Positions 23,061 to 34,946 of a DNA stretch of 64,000 bases are shown here, in pieces. Under the pieces are notes generated by a model. It was given only the letters and a program-made list of their open reading frames with translations. It did not search any database and was not told the DNA's origin. A program made the position numbers and the translations under genes. Source of the stretch: Cornus controversa (taxonomy: Eukaryota > Streptophyta > Magnoliopsida > Cornales > Cornaceae); NCBI GenBank assembly GCA_026545225.1, contig CM048847.1:10844501-10908500 (forward strand). Reading direction: 5' to 3'. Position 1 is the first letter of the stretch, and every line of letters starts with the position of its first letter.

Positions 23061-24707
23061 CAGGAAGGTAACCATCTTTTGTATTTTATTTTATTTTTAG
23101 TTTTTAAATTTTTCTTTTTTAATTTTATTTTTCTTTTTGTAGTTAGATTTTTTTTATTTCTTGAAAAAAGAAAAGGAAAAATGAAAAAAAAAATTTTTTT
23201 TTTTTTTTTTAGGATTTTTCTCTTTCATATTTATTTTCACACATACTATTTCACTTGATCTTTGGGGTATAGTGGTTTGTATTGACAGGTTGTAACATCC
23301 AAGTTTGGGGGTGTGCTTTCATTACCTTCATGCTAGTGGTGTGCTCTATTTTCTTTCCACTACTCTAGATTTCTAGTAACATTGTTCTTACTCTTCTCTT
23401 TGCTTTGATTGATGTACATTGGGACAATGTACAGGTTAAGTTTGGGGGTGAGGCGATGCCTATTTGTCTGCTTTAATGCAATCTGGGGGAAAATTTGTGT
23501 GAAATTCTTTTTGTATTAGGATTTTATTTTCTTAATTTATTTATTATTTTCTTTTGTTTTGTTTTTAGATAGAATGTTTTGACATTATTCAAAGGATTAA
23601 TACCTTATGTAGGTGCATAATTTGCAATTTTTGAGTATGTTTAAAATTTTTGAAAACTGTGGTTTAAATTATGTGGTTTTAATCATGGTTTGCAATAACA
23701 TGTTTTGAAGTGATTAATTTTAGTTTTCTTACATGCATAGACACACTAGCATAGTCTTATGGGGTATATATTTTGGTTTTGAGTTATTGAGTTACATATG
23801 CTTGATATTAATTAGTATCTCTTGAGAATGAGTACCGATGATGTGTTTTACAAGACTTCAATGAAAAAAAAAAAGAAGAAAAAAAAAAGTGATGAATAAG
23901 CAAATCAATTTGATCCTTTTCATGAGTAACCGGGCCTCTATGCCTCAGGAAGCACGGAGTGTTCGCGTCAAAAGTGAAAGGGTGAGAAAAGATGAGCATT
24001 GGTTGTCTTGATTTGTAGCCTGACTGATTCGAGTAATTAGGTCTTCAGGGTATCTTAAAGCATAGTGCCCTAAAGCCATCTGGTTTGGGGAGTCACTGAC
24101 TGAAAGCTTGCTACATGGATCTTTCAGAAAGCTTAATAGATCAAGACATTGCACAACCAATAAAGCAATGAAAAAAAAAGAGAATCAAGAAAAAAAATGA
24201 AAAAGTCATGTATGTATTTTGGGAAGTATGATTTCAATAAGGAGAACTAGTGAGTTGAAGGGGTATGTGCCTTAATATATTTAGAGCTAGGTTATGCTAC
24301 ATGAGATGATTGCTAGTTCACTTTACACGAGGGAGCTAAAGTTGGTTATTTTGAGATATGTTGATGTGAATTATGCATGGGGACCATTGATTTGAATTAT
24401 GGAATTTGAAAATTTGAAAATATTCTTGAATGCAAGTTTGTAACTATGTATTGTAATCTTCTTCTTGAATTAATGTTGAAAGAGAATTTTGAATGTTTGT
24501 GGGTAACATTTCTGGAAACCCTCACGAGACTATACTCGTCCACTAGGGGGAACCTAGGGGTTTAAAGGCTTGCTGCATATGCTAAATGCAATCGTTTCTC
24601 CCACGAAAGTGGAGTTGGGTAGTTTAGTTAGTTTTATTAGTTTCTTTTATTTTAGTTTTGTTTTATTCTATTGCTAAGGGACTAGCAATATGTAAGTTTG
24701 GGGGTGT
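23061..24707 (+). other. Athila G 3' non-coding region with three purine-tract copies
   Basis: AT-rich, no gene. The motif AAGTTTGGGGGTG occurs three times (about 23,303, 23,440 and 24,695), the last being the functional position next to the 3' LTR. A poly-A/T patch lies at about 23,165-23,215 and AG-rich patches near 23,865 and 24,170. The last 470 bp are shared with fragment K. Confidence 0.8.
24693..24707 (+). other. Polypurine tract of Athila G
   Basis: GTAAGTTTGGGGGTG ends exactly where the 3' LTR begins (TGACAGG). This purine-rich RNA would resist RNase H and prime plus-strand synthesis. Confidence 0.8.
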
Positions 24708-26218
24708 GACAGGCGTTGAATGTTACGCATTCTAGCCACATAACTTATGTATTTTATTCTCTTAGTGATAGATTATTTTGTGATTTTACTTCGTTTTAGT
24801 GTTTTCTGTATTTTCAAGACCTTAATGATTATTTTAGTTAAAACCAAGCTTTTGGGCTTTTAAAGAAGACATCCAAGATGGTTAGATGAAGCCTACACCA
24901 AGGAGAACCATTCAATCATTTATTTTAACTCAATTCAGCCCAAGGAAGAGGTCCAAGAGAATTACAGCTGCTTAAGGTTTCAGGCCTGAAGCCCAAATCT
25001 ACGCATAATATAGTCTTAATCCTGTTTTGGAAAACGGACCAGAAGTCTTATTTTCGAGCTTCAAATTGACATAATTTTCACATTAATTAAACGAAATTTG
25101 ATTCTGCACACTTTTGTATTTCACGAAAATTCCGTAAATCGAACTTCTAGTGAGTCAAAAGTTGGGCCGAAGTCAGCAGGAAAAACCCACCTGATTAGTG
25201 CTGCGGGAAACCCTAATTTATTCCTAATTGGATTAGGACTTTGGTGTATTCTCTTAGGGAATAAAGTGAAGACTTAGAGGCTGAATTGAGGAGGAGAGAA
25301 GGAGAGATTGGAGAGTCTGAGAGGGCTAAGAAGAGAACAGAAACATATTTGCAGAGCCATTGGAGAACGAAGTCATACGCATAATTCATGAAGATGATGC
25401 CTTCTTCCTCAACAGTTGAAGCTTCTTCTTCTACCATGAGCGGCTAGTTCATCCACTAGGGTTTTGATGTAGCCCTAACAAAGCATCAATGGTTTGATTG
25501 TTTTAATTATTGGGGACCTTTATATACATGCATAGATTGTGTAATTGTGAGGATTCTTAATTATTAAGGAATTGGGCAATAAAAGTCTTGTAAATTTAAT
25601 CTCATTGATTTCTTATCTTGTCTTAGATATTTAGTTGTTGTTATTGAACTCAATCTCTCTTGTTTTCTATGATCATAAGAAAGATTATTACACAATGGTA
25701 ATCACTGAATATATTGTTAAGAGCTTTGATGGATTATGCCTAGAGAAGATGAACCATACTGCACCCTAGATTAGAGTAGTTAGGCAGATGGCCCATGCCA
25801 ATCGAAGATAGTCCATGGCTTAGCCTTAATCATATGTTATCTTCTTGATGGATGAAGGTGAGCTTGTAGCCACCGACACCACTTATGCATGATGTAATTC
25901 CCCTATAGTTGATTCAATTGACCATTGATTGTGGAGTCAGTGGTGAAGTCAAACACCCTAGATTTCTCTCATATTATCTTCACTATCTATTTACTTTGTT
26001 TTATTTTATTTTACATTTTTAATTAATTTAGTTTAAAAATTAGAATTCTTTTCTTATAAATTTAATTAGAATTAGTTCCGTATTCCAACTCATCAGACCA
26101 TAATCCCTGAGGTACGATACCCCTTTTGATAGCCCTATTCTGCAAGGAATTCATTCTATTGCAAGGTGTGGAAATTTTTAATTGATATACTTTTTGAGTC
26201 ACACTCACACACGAATCA
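24708..26218 (+). repeat. 3' LTR of Athila G
   Basis: 1,511 bp from TGACAGGCGTTG to CACACGAATCA, followed by the TTAGT duplication and then the rest of A's gag. Confidence 0.92.
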
Positions 26219-26223
26219 TTAGT

Positions 26224-27141
26224 TGGAATTGCCCATAGAGAGAAGGTATACAGGGTGGAGTTACTACTCAACAATGTCCTACACAGCCTGTTACTTCACA
26301 GTCAGGTTATAGGGAATTGCCACCACCACAGACAGTGCCTTTAGTTCAGAGTTCACGGGTACCAGCTAGAGGAGCTACGTCTGGTGCTCCCAGTCAGCAG
26401 TCTAGATATCAGGGTGCAGGACAGCAGGGCCGTGCCTTTACTCTTGTCCCAACAGACACCTCGGCAGGACTGTTAGTGGTCCAAGGTATATTTCTTGTAT
26501 TTAGCTCTTGGGCTAGGGTTTTAGTGGACTCGGGCGCATCATATTCATTCATTTCATGTGCATTTGCTTGTGATTTGGGGTTAGAGGTGTCATCTTTGGA
26601 CTCGGTTCTATCCATTGATATGCCAGTTAGTGGTAGAGTGACTTTGAGTAGAGTATACCGATCTTGCGAGATTGAGATATTGGGACATCGATTAGTGTTT
26701 GATTTTGTCCTTCTCGATATATCTAGCTTTGATGTGATCTTAGGTATGGATTAGCTATCGACCTATAGAGCCAATATTGATTGTTATAGGGGAAGAGTGA
26801 CCTTGTATACACCCTCTAGTGTTAGCATTTATTTTGTGAGAGAACGGGATGGCTTCTACTTGTCGTCTTCACATGGTTCGAGTGATCGGAGAGGGCTTGG
26901 GCATTTCTTAGCGAGCCTACTAGTTGATGGTGATGATGAGACACTTAGAGAGCTTCCTCATGTAGTGTGTGACTTTATGGATGTTTTTTGGGGGACTTGA
27001 CACAGTTGTCTCCGAAACGGGAAGTGGAGTTTGTGATAGACCTTGCTTTAGGTACCACACCCATTTCGATGGCACCGACGGAGTTGAAAGAGTTAAAGAC
27101 CAATTACAAGAGCTACTAGACAAGGGATTTGTACGTCCTAG
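26224..27141 (+). pseudogene. gag end, protease and start of reverse transcriptase of element A
   Basis: Continues A's coding sequence after Athila G. A Pro/Gln/Ser-rich linker (26,310-26,450) leads to the aspartic protease VDSGASYSFIS (about 26,525), with the downstream VILGMD flap-region motif and a stop at 26,752. Readable pieces continue (TYRANIDCYRGRVTLYTPS; GLGHFLASLLVDGDDETL) to [16 protein letters not shown], the entry to reverse transcriptase. There the Sirevirus H duplication CCTAG (27,137-27,141) interrupts it. Several frameshifts are visible near 26,990-27,080 against C/D. Confidence 0.85.
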
Positions 27142-28373
27142 TGTGAGTTGCGCGGCGCGGAAGCAGTTTAGTTAATTTAGAGTGAGATGCTAATCCTTAG
27201 ACCTAGAGGGGGGTGAATAGGTCATCTTGCCCAATTTTTATGATTGATTAATTACCCACAATTATTATCAATTAAGCATCCAAACCAATCACAAAATAAA
27301 TAAAGCAAGTAAGGAAAAGTTAGAGATGACACCAGGAATTTTACGTGGAAACCCAAGATGGGAAAAACCACGGGGGTGAGGCAGAAACCCCAGAGAAACC
27401 AATCCACTATCTCGAAGCAAAGTACACCAGACTCTGTCCCAGACTCACACCCACTCCACTCTGACAAGAACTTGATGCGGAACACCTCAGGCTTACAATT
27501 GCGACAACACGTCCAACTGCTGCAGACTCCCGGCTAACGTCACAATTCTTCCAGAAGGGTTGCTGAAAGAACACAAATACTCCGCAAGTATTTTGTTCCC
27601 TTCGTAGTGATCGTTTCTCTTCCTCTTCAGATAAAATCTTGTAGTTTGAAGGAACCACCTCTGCTGCTCTTGATCAACCTTTGTAGACTGATGATGTCTT
27701 GAAGATTCCGTTGATCAGATGAAGAAGAACATCACAACTTAAACACTCCGTGTGTGTGTGCTCTCAAAAATAAAAATCATTGAAGATTTTCTCTCATAAA
27801 TTCCTCTTTTAGCTCTCAAAAATATATTCCTGGTTCTGAATATTAAATCATTGAGTTCCTCATCTCTCTCTTTTTGATTGAAGCATAAAGAGGTATTTAT
27901 AAGGTTTAGAATCCTTAGTCTACTTGGAAAACAAGTTTAAAACACCTAAGGAAAGTTTTAGAGAAGTTTTGGTTGACTAGGAAATCAATTCGGATCAAAA
28001 AGGAAATTTTCGCGCATGTCAGCCAAGTCGGACCGGTCCTAAAAATTGGGGACGGGTGGGACTTTTCAGACATGTACAAAATCAAAAGTCCCGAGATAAG
28101 TTGGACCGGTCCTCATTTTTGGGGACCGGTGGGACTTAGCAAAAACTCAATTTTAACTTTTAAAGCATATTTTCTAAGTCCTAAGCCCACCAAACTTCAA
28201 AACATAGTGTCCTCACTCACATACCTGTTCTAAGTGATGTCCTCATCAAATCCACGGTATCGAGACACCTTCCGTTCAGTTCCGAAGATCGAGACACAAG
28301 ATCAAACAAAAATTACAACTCGATCAACAAGTTTTGACACCGAAATTTGCCAATTACAATTATATATCTCACA
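27142..28373 (-). repeat. 3' LTR of Sirevirus H
   Basis: 1,232 bp. Compared with the other LTR I see four differences, all transitions (28,174/34,742; 28,227/34,795; 28,241/34,809; 28,280/34,848). Everything else compared by eye is the same. Confidence 0.95.
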
Positions 28374-28387
28374 ATCTCCCCCTTTGG
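28374..28387 (-). other. Polypurine tract of Sirevirus H
   Basis: CCAAAGGGGGAGAT on the minus strand abuts the 3' LTR start TGTGAG. It serves as plus-strand primer. Confidence 0.88.
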
Positions 28388-29697
28388 CAATTTCGTGACA
28401 AAACCAACCTAGACAATATGTAATCTACCCCGCAGCAGAAAAGATAAATTACAATGTTGTCAAAAATAAAAAAACAACTAAACCAAACTGAGCATTCACT
28501 TTGATCTTGAGCTTGTGGCAATTATGAAGAACACCTATATTCAGCAAATATGATGAACCACGATAATCTGCAAAACACCACTCAAAGATACCTTCGTGAA
28601 AGCTTAATAAAGATAAATAAGCATAACCACAAGCAAGAATAAAACACAACATGTAATGCCAATGCTATGTAATGCTCTCTCTCAACCAATTTATCTCCCC
28701 CTTAATGATAAATGACTAGACAACTCTCCCCCTGAAAGTCACAAAGTCTCTCCAATAAATTTCCCAAATCTCTCCCCCTTTTTGTCACAAATTGACAAGG
28801 GACTCAAAAGAAATAAAAATAATAAGGAGGAAGCAAGCAAACATATAGAACTTGTATATGTAAACAATAGAAAATATTGACTCCACAAGACTATATGAAC
28901 ACAACAAACTAAAACCAAAGCTTAATCAATTAGTTTCACACACTTAGTAAGTGTAGTAAAATCACCATAAATTTCCATAAGCCAAAATATTTCTTTTGCC
29001 AATTGTTCAGATTTCCAGACAATATTTCAATGACATTACACTCACTCAGAAATCAAACAATCAACATGTGCACAGACTTTCAATTTTTCTTTTATTGTTC
29101 CTCGCACATACATATTCGGTGGCTTTCACTCTTACGGGTAGCCAGCTATTTCCTCAAAACAACTCTTTTCAAAAGATATCTCATTGGAGATTTATGTTGT
29201 AGTGGTAGCTTCGAACAAATCCCGAAGGTAGCCTTTTCCATAAGAATATGCTCAACAGCAATTTTTCAATTTTTTTTTTTATTCTTTTCTTTTCCAACTG
29301 TTGATATTATTTTTTTTCACTCATCACTCTTTTTGGTCTTTAGCACAATATTTGAACATTCAATTCCCAAGATAATGCTCTATCACGTCAACATTATCTT
29401 TGACCAAAACAATGACATAAAAATAATCCAGTAAATGTACTCATCATGATTCATCTACTAAACAAAATAAGTAAGCAAAACCAAATTTTCAACTCTTAGC
29501 CATAGTATGTTATACACATGTAATCTATGTGTCACTAATTTTCTTGTGTTCAAACATACTAATTCTAATATGGTTTGCTTAACTTCTCAATAAAAATAAA
29601 AATAAAAATAAACCTAAAACTACAAGGTTCAATGCATAATCTAGACTCATAAGATGAATATGAAGTTCCTTTCTAGATTATGTCAATGCTATGCAAT
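28374..29697 (-). other. Sirevirus H 3' non-coding region with repeated purine tracts
   Basis: No credible envelope-like frame remains between pol and the 3' LTR. On the minus strand the GGGGGAGA core recurs near 28,374 (next to the LTR), 28,693, 28,724 and 28,769. Repeated purine tracts are described for Sireviruses. The plus-strand open frame at 29,003-29,434 is a shadow in T-rich DNA. Confidence 0.8.
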
Positions 29698-32600
29698 CTA
29701 ATCAAGACAACAAATGCCTATAGATTTCCTAAGGCGATGAAACCTAGAAGCATCTAAAGGCTTTGTGAGAATGTCGGACAAATTATTATCAGTATGCACT
29801 TTCTCCAAAGACACGACATTTTGTTCAACTAATTCCCGAATAAAATGATGTCGAATGTCAATGTGTTTTGTCCTAGAATGCAAAACTGGATTCTTTGAGA
29901 TATTAATTATACTATTGTTATCACAAAAGATAGACATTGTACCTTGTTCAATTCCATAATCCAGTAGCATCTGCTTCATCCAAAGTAGTTGTGTGCAACA
30001 ACTTCCAGCAGCAATATATTCAGCTTCACATGATGATAAGGAAACACAATTTTGCTTCTTGCTGTACCATGAAACAAGATTAGTACCCACATAGAAACAA
30101 CCACCTGAAGTACTTTTCCTATCATCCTTGTTACCAGCCCAATCAGCATCAGTGTAACCTGCAATCTCAAAATTAGACTCCATAGAAAAACGTAATCCAT
30201 AATTCAAAGAGCTATTGACATATCGAATAATGCGCTTGACTGCAATGAGATGTTGTTCTCTAGGATCAGCTTGATACCTAGCATATACTCCTACACTGAA
30301 TGCAATATCAGGCCTACTTGCTGTTAAATACAACAGGCTGCCAATCATACTCCTATATAATGAAGGATCAACTCTCTTAGAATCAGAGTTCTTTTCCAAC
30401 TTGGAAGAAGTACTCATAGGAGTTTGCACATGTTTGGAAGCTTCCAAACCAAATTTCTTGACTAACTCCTTTGCATACTTAGTTTGAGATATAAAAATCC
30501 CATCATCAAATTGCTTCACCTGGAGTCCAAGAAAAAATGTTAGTTCACCAACCATGCTCATCTCAAAAGTATTACCCATATCTTTAGCAAATTCATGAAC
30601 AAGGTTATCAGAAGTAGAACCAACAACAATATCATCCACATAGATTTGAGCAACAATCAAATTTTTTCCTTTCCTGATTATGAACAAAATTTTATCAGCT
30701 CCCCCTCTCCTAAAGCCCTTATGCAACAAATAAGAAGTCAATTTTTCATACCATGCTCTAGGAGCTTGTTTCAAACCATAAAGAGCCTTTTTCAAATGAA
30801 AAACATGATCAGGATTATGTGGATCAACAAAACCTTTAGGTTGAGCTACATACACTTCTTCTTGCAAAATACCATTTAGAAAAGCACTTTTAACATCCAT
30901 TTGAAACAATTTAAATTTAAAGTGACATGCAAGAGCAAGAAGAAGACGAATAGACTCAAGTCTAGCAACTGGTGCAAAAGTTTCATCAAAATCAATTCCT
31001 TCAACTTGAGTATATCCTTGTGCAACTAACCTGGCTTTATTTCTCATTACAAGCCCATTCTCATCAAGTTTGTTTTTAAAAATCCATTTAGTTCCTATGA
31101 TGTTCATATCCTTAGGTTGAGGCACTAACTCCCAAACATCATTTTTCACAAATTGATTCAACTCTTCTTGCATTGCTACAAGCCAATCAGAATTTTGAAG
31201 AGCTTCATCAACATTTTTAGGTTCAAATTGAGCCATATGACATGAGTGTCCTATGTTATCCCGGACTCTACTCCTAGTATTTCTCTCCTCCCATGGCCCT
31301 ATCACATTAGTTAATGGATGACTACTTCGAACCCTAGAACTGCCAGACATTTGGACTTCCTCATGTGGTGTAGGATTTTCTATAGGTGCATGTGTATCAT
31401 CAACAATTTCATCACCACCTACATGCTCACCTTCATCCTCAGTTTCACTTTCTTTCTCAACCTCTCTCTCACTAGGTTCACTCTCAGGTAACCCTAAGGT
31501 GTTTATACCTTCTTCTTCCTCAGGTTGATCATGTATCTCCTTAGGCCTTGAGTCATCAATCACAACATTAATTGACTCCCTTACAACTTTAGTGCGACGG
31601 TTATACACCCTATACGCCCGACTATTTATTGCATATCCAAAAATATCCTTCATCACTTCTAGAGTCAAATTTTCCTAAATTCTCCCTATCTCTAAGGATA
31701 TAACATTTACTCCCAAAGACTCTAAAGTGTTTAATGTTGGGCGTCTTCCCATACCACAATTCATATGCAGTCTTTTCAGTTCCAGGCCTAAGGTACACCC
31801 TGTTTAAAACATGACAAGCAGTACTAACAGCTTCAGCCCAAAAATGTTTAGCTAACTTACTTTCATGAAGCATAGTACGTGCCATCTCTGCAATTGTCCT
31901 ATTCTTTCTTTCAACTACACCATTCTGCTGAGGTGTTTTAGGTGCAGAAAATTCATGACTTATGCCAAGATTATCACAATACTCAATGTAAGGTCTAGGT
32001 TCAAACTCACCTCCTCTATCACTCCTAACACGAGTTATTGCATATCCTTTCTCATTCTGAATCCTTTGGCAAATTGACCTGAAGAACACAAAAGCATCAG
32101 ATTTTTCTCTCAAGAAAGCAATAAAAGTAAATCTAGAAAAATCATCAACCATTACAAGCATATACTTTTTACCACTTATGCTTTGAGTTCTTACTGGACC
32201 CATTAAATCCATATGAATCAGTTCCAATGGTCTTGAAGTGACTTGATGCTTAAGTCTCTTATGTGACACTCTAGTTTGCTTACCTAATTGACATGGTCCA
32301 CATACCTCATCTGTTGGCCTTTTCAATTTAGGCAAACCTCGAACTTGTTCATGATTAGACAAACTTACCAAATCATTGTAATTCACATGACCAAGTCTCC
32401 TATGCCACAAAATAGCTTCATCAGTCACAGCAGAAAAACACATATGTGAAGGATCTGAAAATATCACATAACAATTTTCAGGAGTTCTAGATCCTTTCAA
32501 AATACAATCACCCTGCTCATTAGTTACAAAACATCCATGTTGAGTAAAATTAACTGGAAAACCACTATCACATATTTGACTGATACTCAACAAGTTTGCA

Positions 32601-32854
32601 GCTAAACCTTTAACATATAGAACATTTTTCAATTCACCAAAAGCAGGAAAATCAATTTTACCTTTACCACTTACTTTAGATGCATTGCCATCACCAAAGG
32701 TAACAGATCCACCAGTATAATCCTTAAAAGTGGTAAACAATGTTCTATCCCCAGTCATGTGCCTAGAGCAACCACTATCAAAGTACCAACCTGTAGGACC
32801 AAGTGCTCTAAGTGCAGTGTGCATGACAAAACATTTCAGATTATTCTTTTTCAC
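29698..32854 (-). pseudogene. Sirevirus H pol (protease, integrase, reverse transcriptase, RNase H) with one frameshift
   Basis: Copia order is clear. Protease has DSGCSRHMTG (about 32,775). Integrase has the HHCC finger (WHRRLGH...CGPC), then catalytic Asp in MDLMGP, RSDRGGEFE and Glu in QQNGVVERKN (about 31,900). Reverse transcriptase has [22 protein letters not shown] and catalytic YVDD (about 30,640). RNase H has [17 protein letters not shown] and ends in the copia-typical DILTKPL near 29,740. A frame change at about 31,637-31,648, between integrase and reverse transcriptase, splits the frame: 31,622-32,854 upstream and 29,698-31,668 downstream. No stop was seen inside either half. The other catalytic motifs look intact, so this small indel and the gag loss are the main defects. 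Confidence 0.93.
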
Positions 32855-32994
32855 CCAAACAGTTTCAGATTTTTTATCAAATGATTTCCTAACTGTTTTA
32901 GAATCAGAATTATCAGTCTCAAGGGGCTTTTCTTCTTATTGCCTAGAACAGAATTAAAGCAATTCAATTTATCAAATTTTTCTTTCAATTCCTG

Positions 32995-33642
32995 TTACTT
33001 CTTTTCAAGTTCTTTCATCTCATTCAGCAAAACTCTTGAACTGTTTAAGTTTTTATGTTTTTTCAGTTCAACTTTTCTCTTTTGACACTTGTATTTAATA
33101 TCACCTATTTGTCCACAAAAATGACATGTTGGAGCAAGTTTTAGAGCATGAGTAATAATAGAAGGCTTAGTCTCAACTTTCACAAAAATATCTTTTGATT
33201 TTAAAAGTGAAAGTTCCTTTGAAGTTGAAACCAATTCTTCTTTGTTACTCAAGTTTTTAGAAAAATCCAACTTACCAAATTTGCAAGTGTCAGAATTAAA
33301 TTTCTGGAAAGACTGATTAGATTTAACAAGTTCACAATTCAAGTTATCAATCTTATGCTCAAGTGAATTATTAAACCCTTTAATCTGTTTAACTTCCTGT
33401 TCCAGAAATTCAACTTTACCAAGAAGATTCATCTTTTCATGTCTAAGTTCTTCTAAATTTTTATTGGTAACAGAAACTTCCAATTTGTAAATATCTCTAT
33501 CAAGTTCAGCAAGTTTCAATTTTTCCAACAAATTTTCATAGTCCCTTTTCAACTTAGACCACTCAAGATGCATGCCAGTTATAGAATCAGAAAATTGGGG
33601 TAAAACAATTTCCTCATCAAAAGACACAACATGAGACATCAT
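32995..33642 (-). pseudogene. Sirevirus H gag, N-terminal part missing
   Basis: The likely ATG (MMSHVVSFDEE) at 33,642 lies only about 50 bp after the primer site, and an in-frame non-ATG start is open to 33,666. The roughly 215 residues are Lys/Glu/Leu-rich with long heptad-like runs (coiled coil). They end with a zinc knuckle CHFCGQIGDIKYKC, in which the usual His is Asp. Sirevirus gag proteins are normally much longer, so the capsid-like N-terminal part seems deleted between primer site and coiled coil. A stop (TAA at 32,995) and then a frame change precede pol. Capsid assembly from this copy is unlikely. Confidence 0.8.
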
Positions 33643-33689
33643 GAAATTCACAACTAAATTAACCAAAAAAAATCTAACTCAGAATTGAG

Positions 33690-33707
33690 CAACCCGCTCT
33701 GATACCA
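33690..33707 (-). other. Primer binding site of Sirevirus H (tRNA-Met)
   Basis: TGGTATCAGAGCGGGTTG on the minus strand, two bases from the 5' LTR, complements the 3' end of initiator tRNA-Met over its core. Confidence 0.92.
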
Positions 33708-33709
33708 AA

Positions 33710-34941
33710 TGTGAGTTGCGCGGCGCGGAAGCAGTTTAGTTAATTTAGAGTGAGATGCTAATCCTTAGACCTAGAGGGGGGTGAATAGGTCATCTTGCCC
33801 AATTTTTATGATTGATTAATTACCCACAATTATTATCAATTAAGCATCCAAACCAATCACAAAATAAATAAAGCAAGTAAGGAAAAGTTAGAGATGACAC
33901 CAGGAATTTTACGTGGAAACCCAAGATGGGAAAAACCACGGGGGTGAGGCAGAAACCCCAGAGAAACCAATCCACTATCTCGAAGCAAAGTACACCAGAC
34001 TCTGTCCCAGACTCACACCCACTCCACTCTGACAAGAACTTGATGCGGAACACCTCAGGCTTACAATTGCGACAACACGTCCAACTGCTGCAGACTCCCG
34101 GCTAACGTCACAATTCTTCCAGAAGGGTTGCTGAAAGAACACAAATACTCCGCAAGTATTTTGTTCCCTTCGTAGTGATCGTTTCTCTTCCTCTTCAGAT
34201 AAAATCTTGTAGTTTGAAGGAACCACCTCTGCTGCTCTTGATCAACCTTTGTAGACTGATGATGTCTTGAAGATTCCGTTGATCAGATGAAGAAGAACAT
34301 CACAACTTAAACACTCCGTGTGTGTGTGCTCTCAAAAATAAAAATCATTGAAGATTTTCTCTCATAAATTCCTCTTTTAGCTCTCAAAAATATATTCCTG
34401 GTTCTGAATATTAAATCATTGAGTTCCTCATCTCTCTCTTTTTGATTGAAGCATAAAGAGGTATTTATAAGGTTTAGAATCCTTAGTCTACTTGGAAAAC
34501 AAGTTTAAAACACCTAAGGAAAGTTTTAGAGAAGTTTTGGTTGACTAGGAAATCAATTCGGATCAAAAAGGAAATTTTCGCGCATGTCAGCCAAGTCGGA
34601 CCGGTCCTAAAAATTGGGGACGGGTGGGACTTTTCAGACATGTACAAAATCAAAAGTCCCGAGATAAGTTGGACCGGTCCTCATTTTTGGGGACCGGTGG
34701 GACTTAGCAAAAACTCAATTTTAACTTTTAAAGCATATTTTCCAAGTCCTAAGCCCACCAAACTTCAAAACATAGTGTCCTCACTCACATACCTATTCTA
34801 AGTGATGTTCTCATCAAATCCACGGTATCGAGACACCTTCCGTTCAGCTCCGAAGATCGAGACACAAGATCAAACAAAAATTACAACTCGATCAACAAGT
34901 TTTGACACCGAAATTTGCCAATTACAATTATATATCTCACA
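33710..34941 (-). repeat. 5' LTR of Sirevirus H
   Basis: 1,232 bp, the same length as its partner and differing at four transitions. Carries the promoter described separately. Confidence 0.95.
34462..34700 (-). promoter_or_regulatory. LTR promoter of Sirevirus H with CCGG palindromes
   Basis: On the minus strand TATAAATA (34,462-34,469) is preceded, 130-230 bp upstream, by two perfect GGACCGGTCC palindromes (34,598-34,607 and 34,671-34,680) and a third GGACCGGT half (about 34,691). The same set is at 27,894-28,130 in the other LTR. CG-containing palindromes near the LTR promoter are a described Sirevirus trait. The CG sites are also potential methylation targets. Confidence 0.6.
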
Positions 34942-34946
34942 CCTAG

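Larger units (their letters stand above)
15077..26218 (+). mobile_element. Athila-type Ty3-gypsy element G, complete in plan but without integrase
   Basis: 11,142 bp, flanked by the perfect 5-bp duplication TTAGT (15,072-15,076 and 26,219-26,223). Order: 5' LTR, tRNA-Asp primer site, gag-pol frame, spacer with palindromes, second open frame, 3' non-coding, purine tract, 3' LTR. It is inserted in the second zinc-knuckle codons of A's gag: removing it and one TTAGT restores the sequence seen uninterrupted in D at about 60,830-60,850 on the minus strand. Gag-pol has four stops and lacks the integrase core, so it cannot have been autonomous in its present form. Confidence 0.95.
27142..34941 (-). 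mobile_element. Sirevirus-type Ty1-copia element H
   Basis: 7,800 bp with 1,232-bp LTRs starting TGTGAG and ending CTCACA, flanked by the perfect duplication CCTAG (27,137-27,141 and 34,942-34,946). Removing it joins GTACGTCCTAG to TACTTTGCC, as in uninterrupted C and D (for example minus strand at 52,141-52,165). On the minus strand: 5' LTR, tRNA-Met primer site, short gag, protease-integrase-reverse transcriptase-RNase H, 1.3 kb non-coding, purine tract, 3' LTR. Copia gene order, multiple purine tracts and CCGG palindromes in the LTR point to the Sirevirus lineage. It is the youngest insertion here by LTR identity. Confidence 0.95.

Noticed and set aside
29003..29434. 143-codon plus-strand open frame in the 3' region of Sirevirus H, considered as an envelope-like gene
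   Set aside because: Wrong strand for the element, Phe/Ser-rich from T-rich DNA, no signal peptide or conserved motif. The minus strand there has no long frame.
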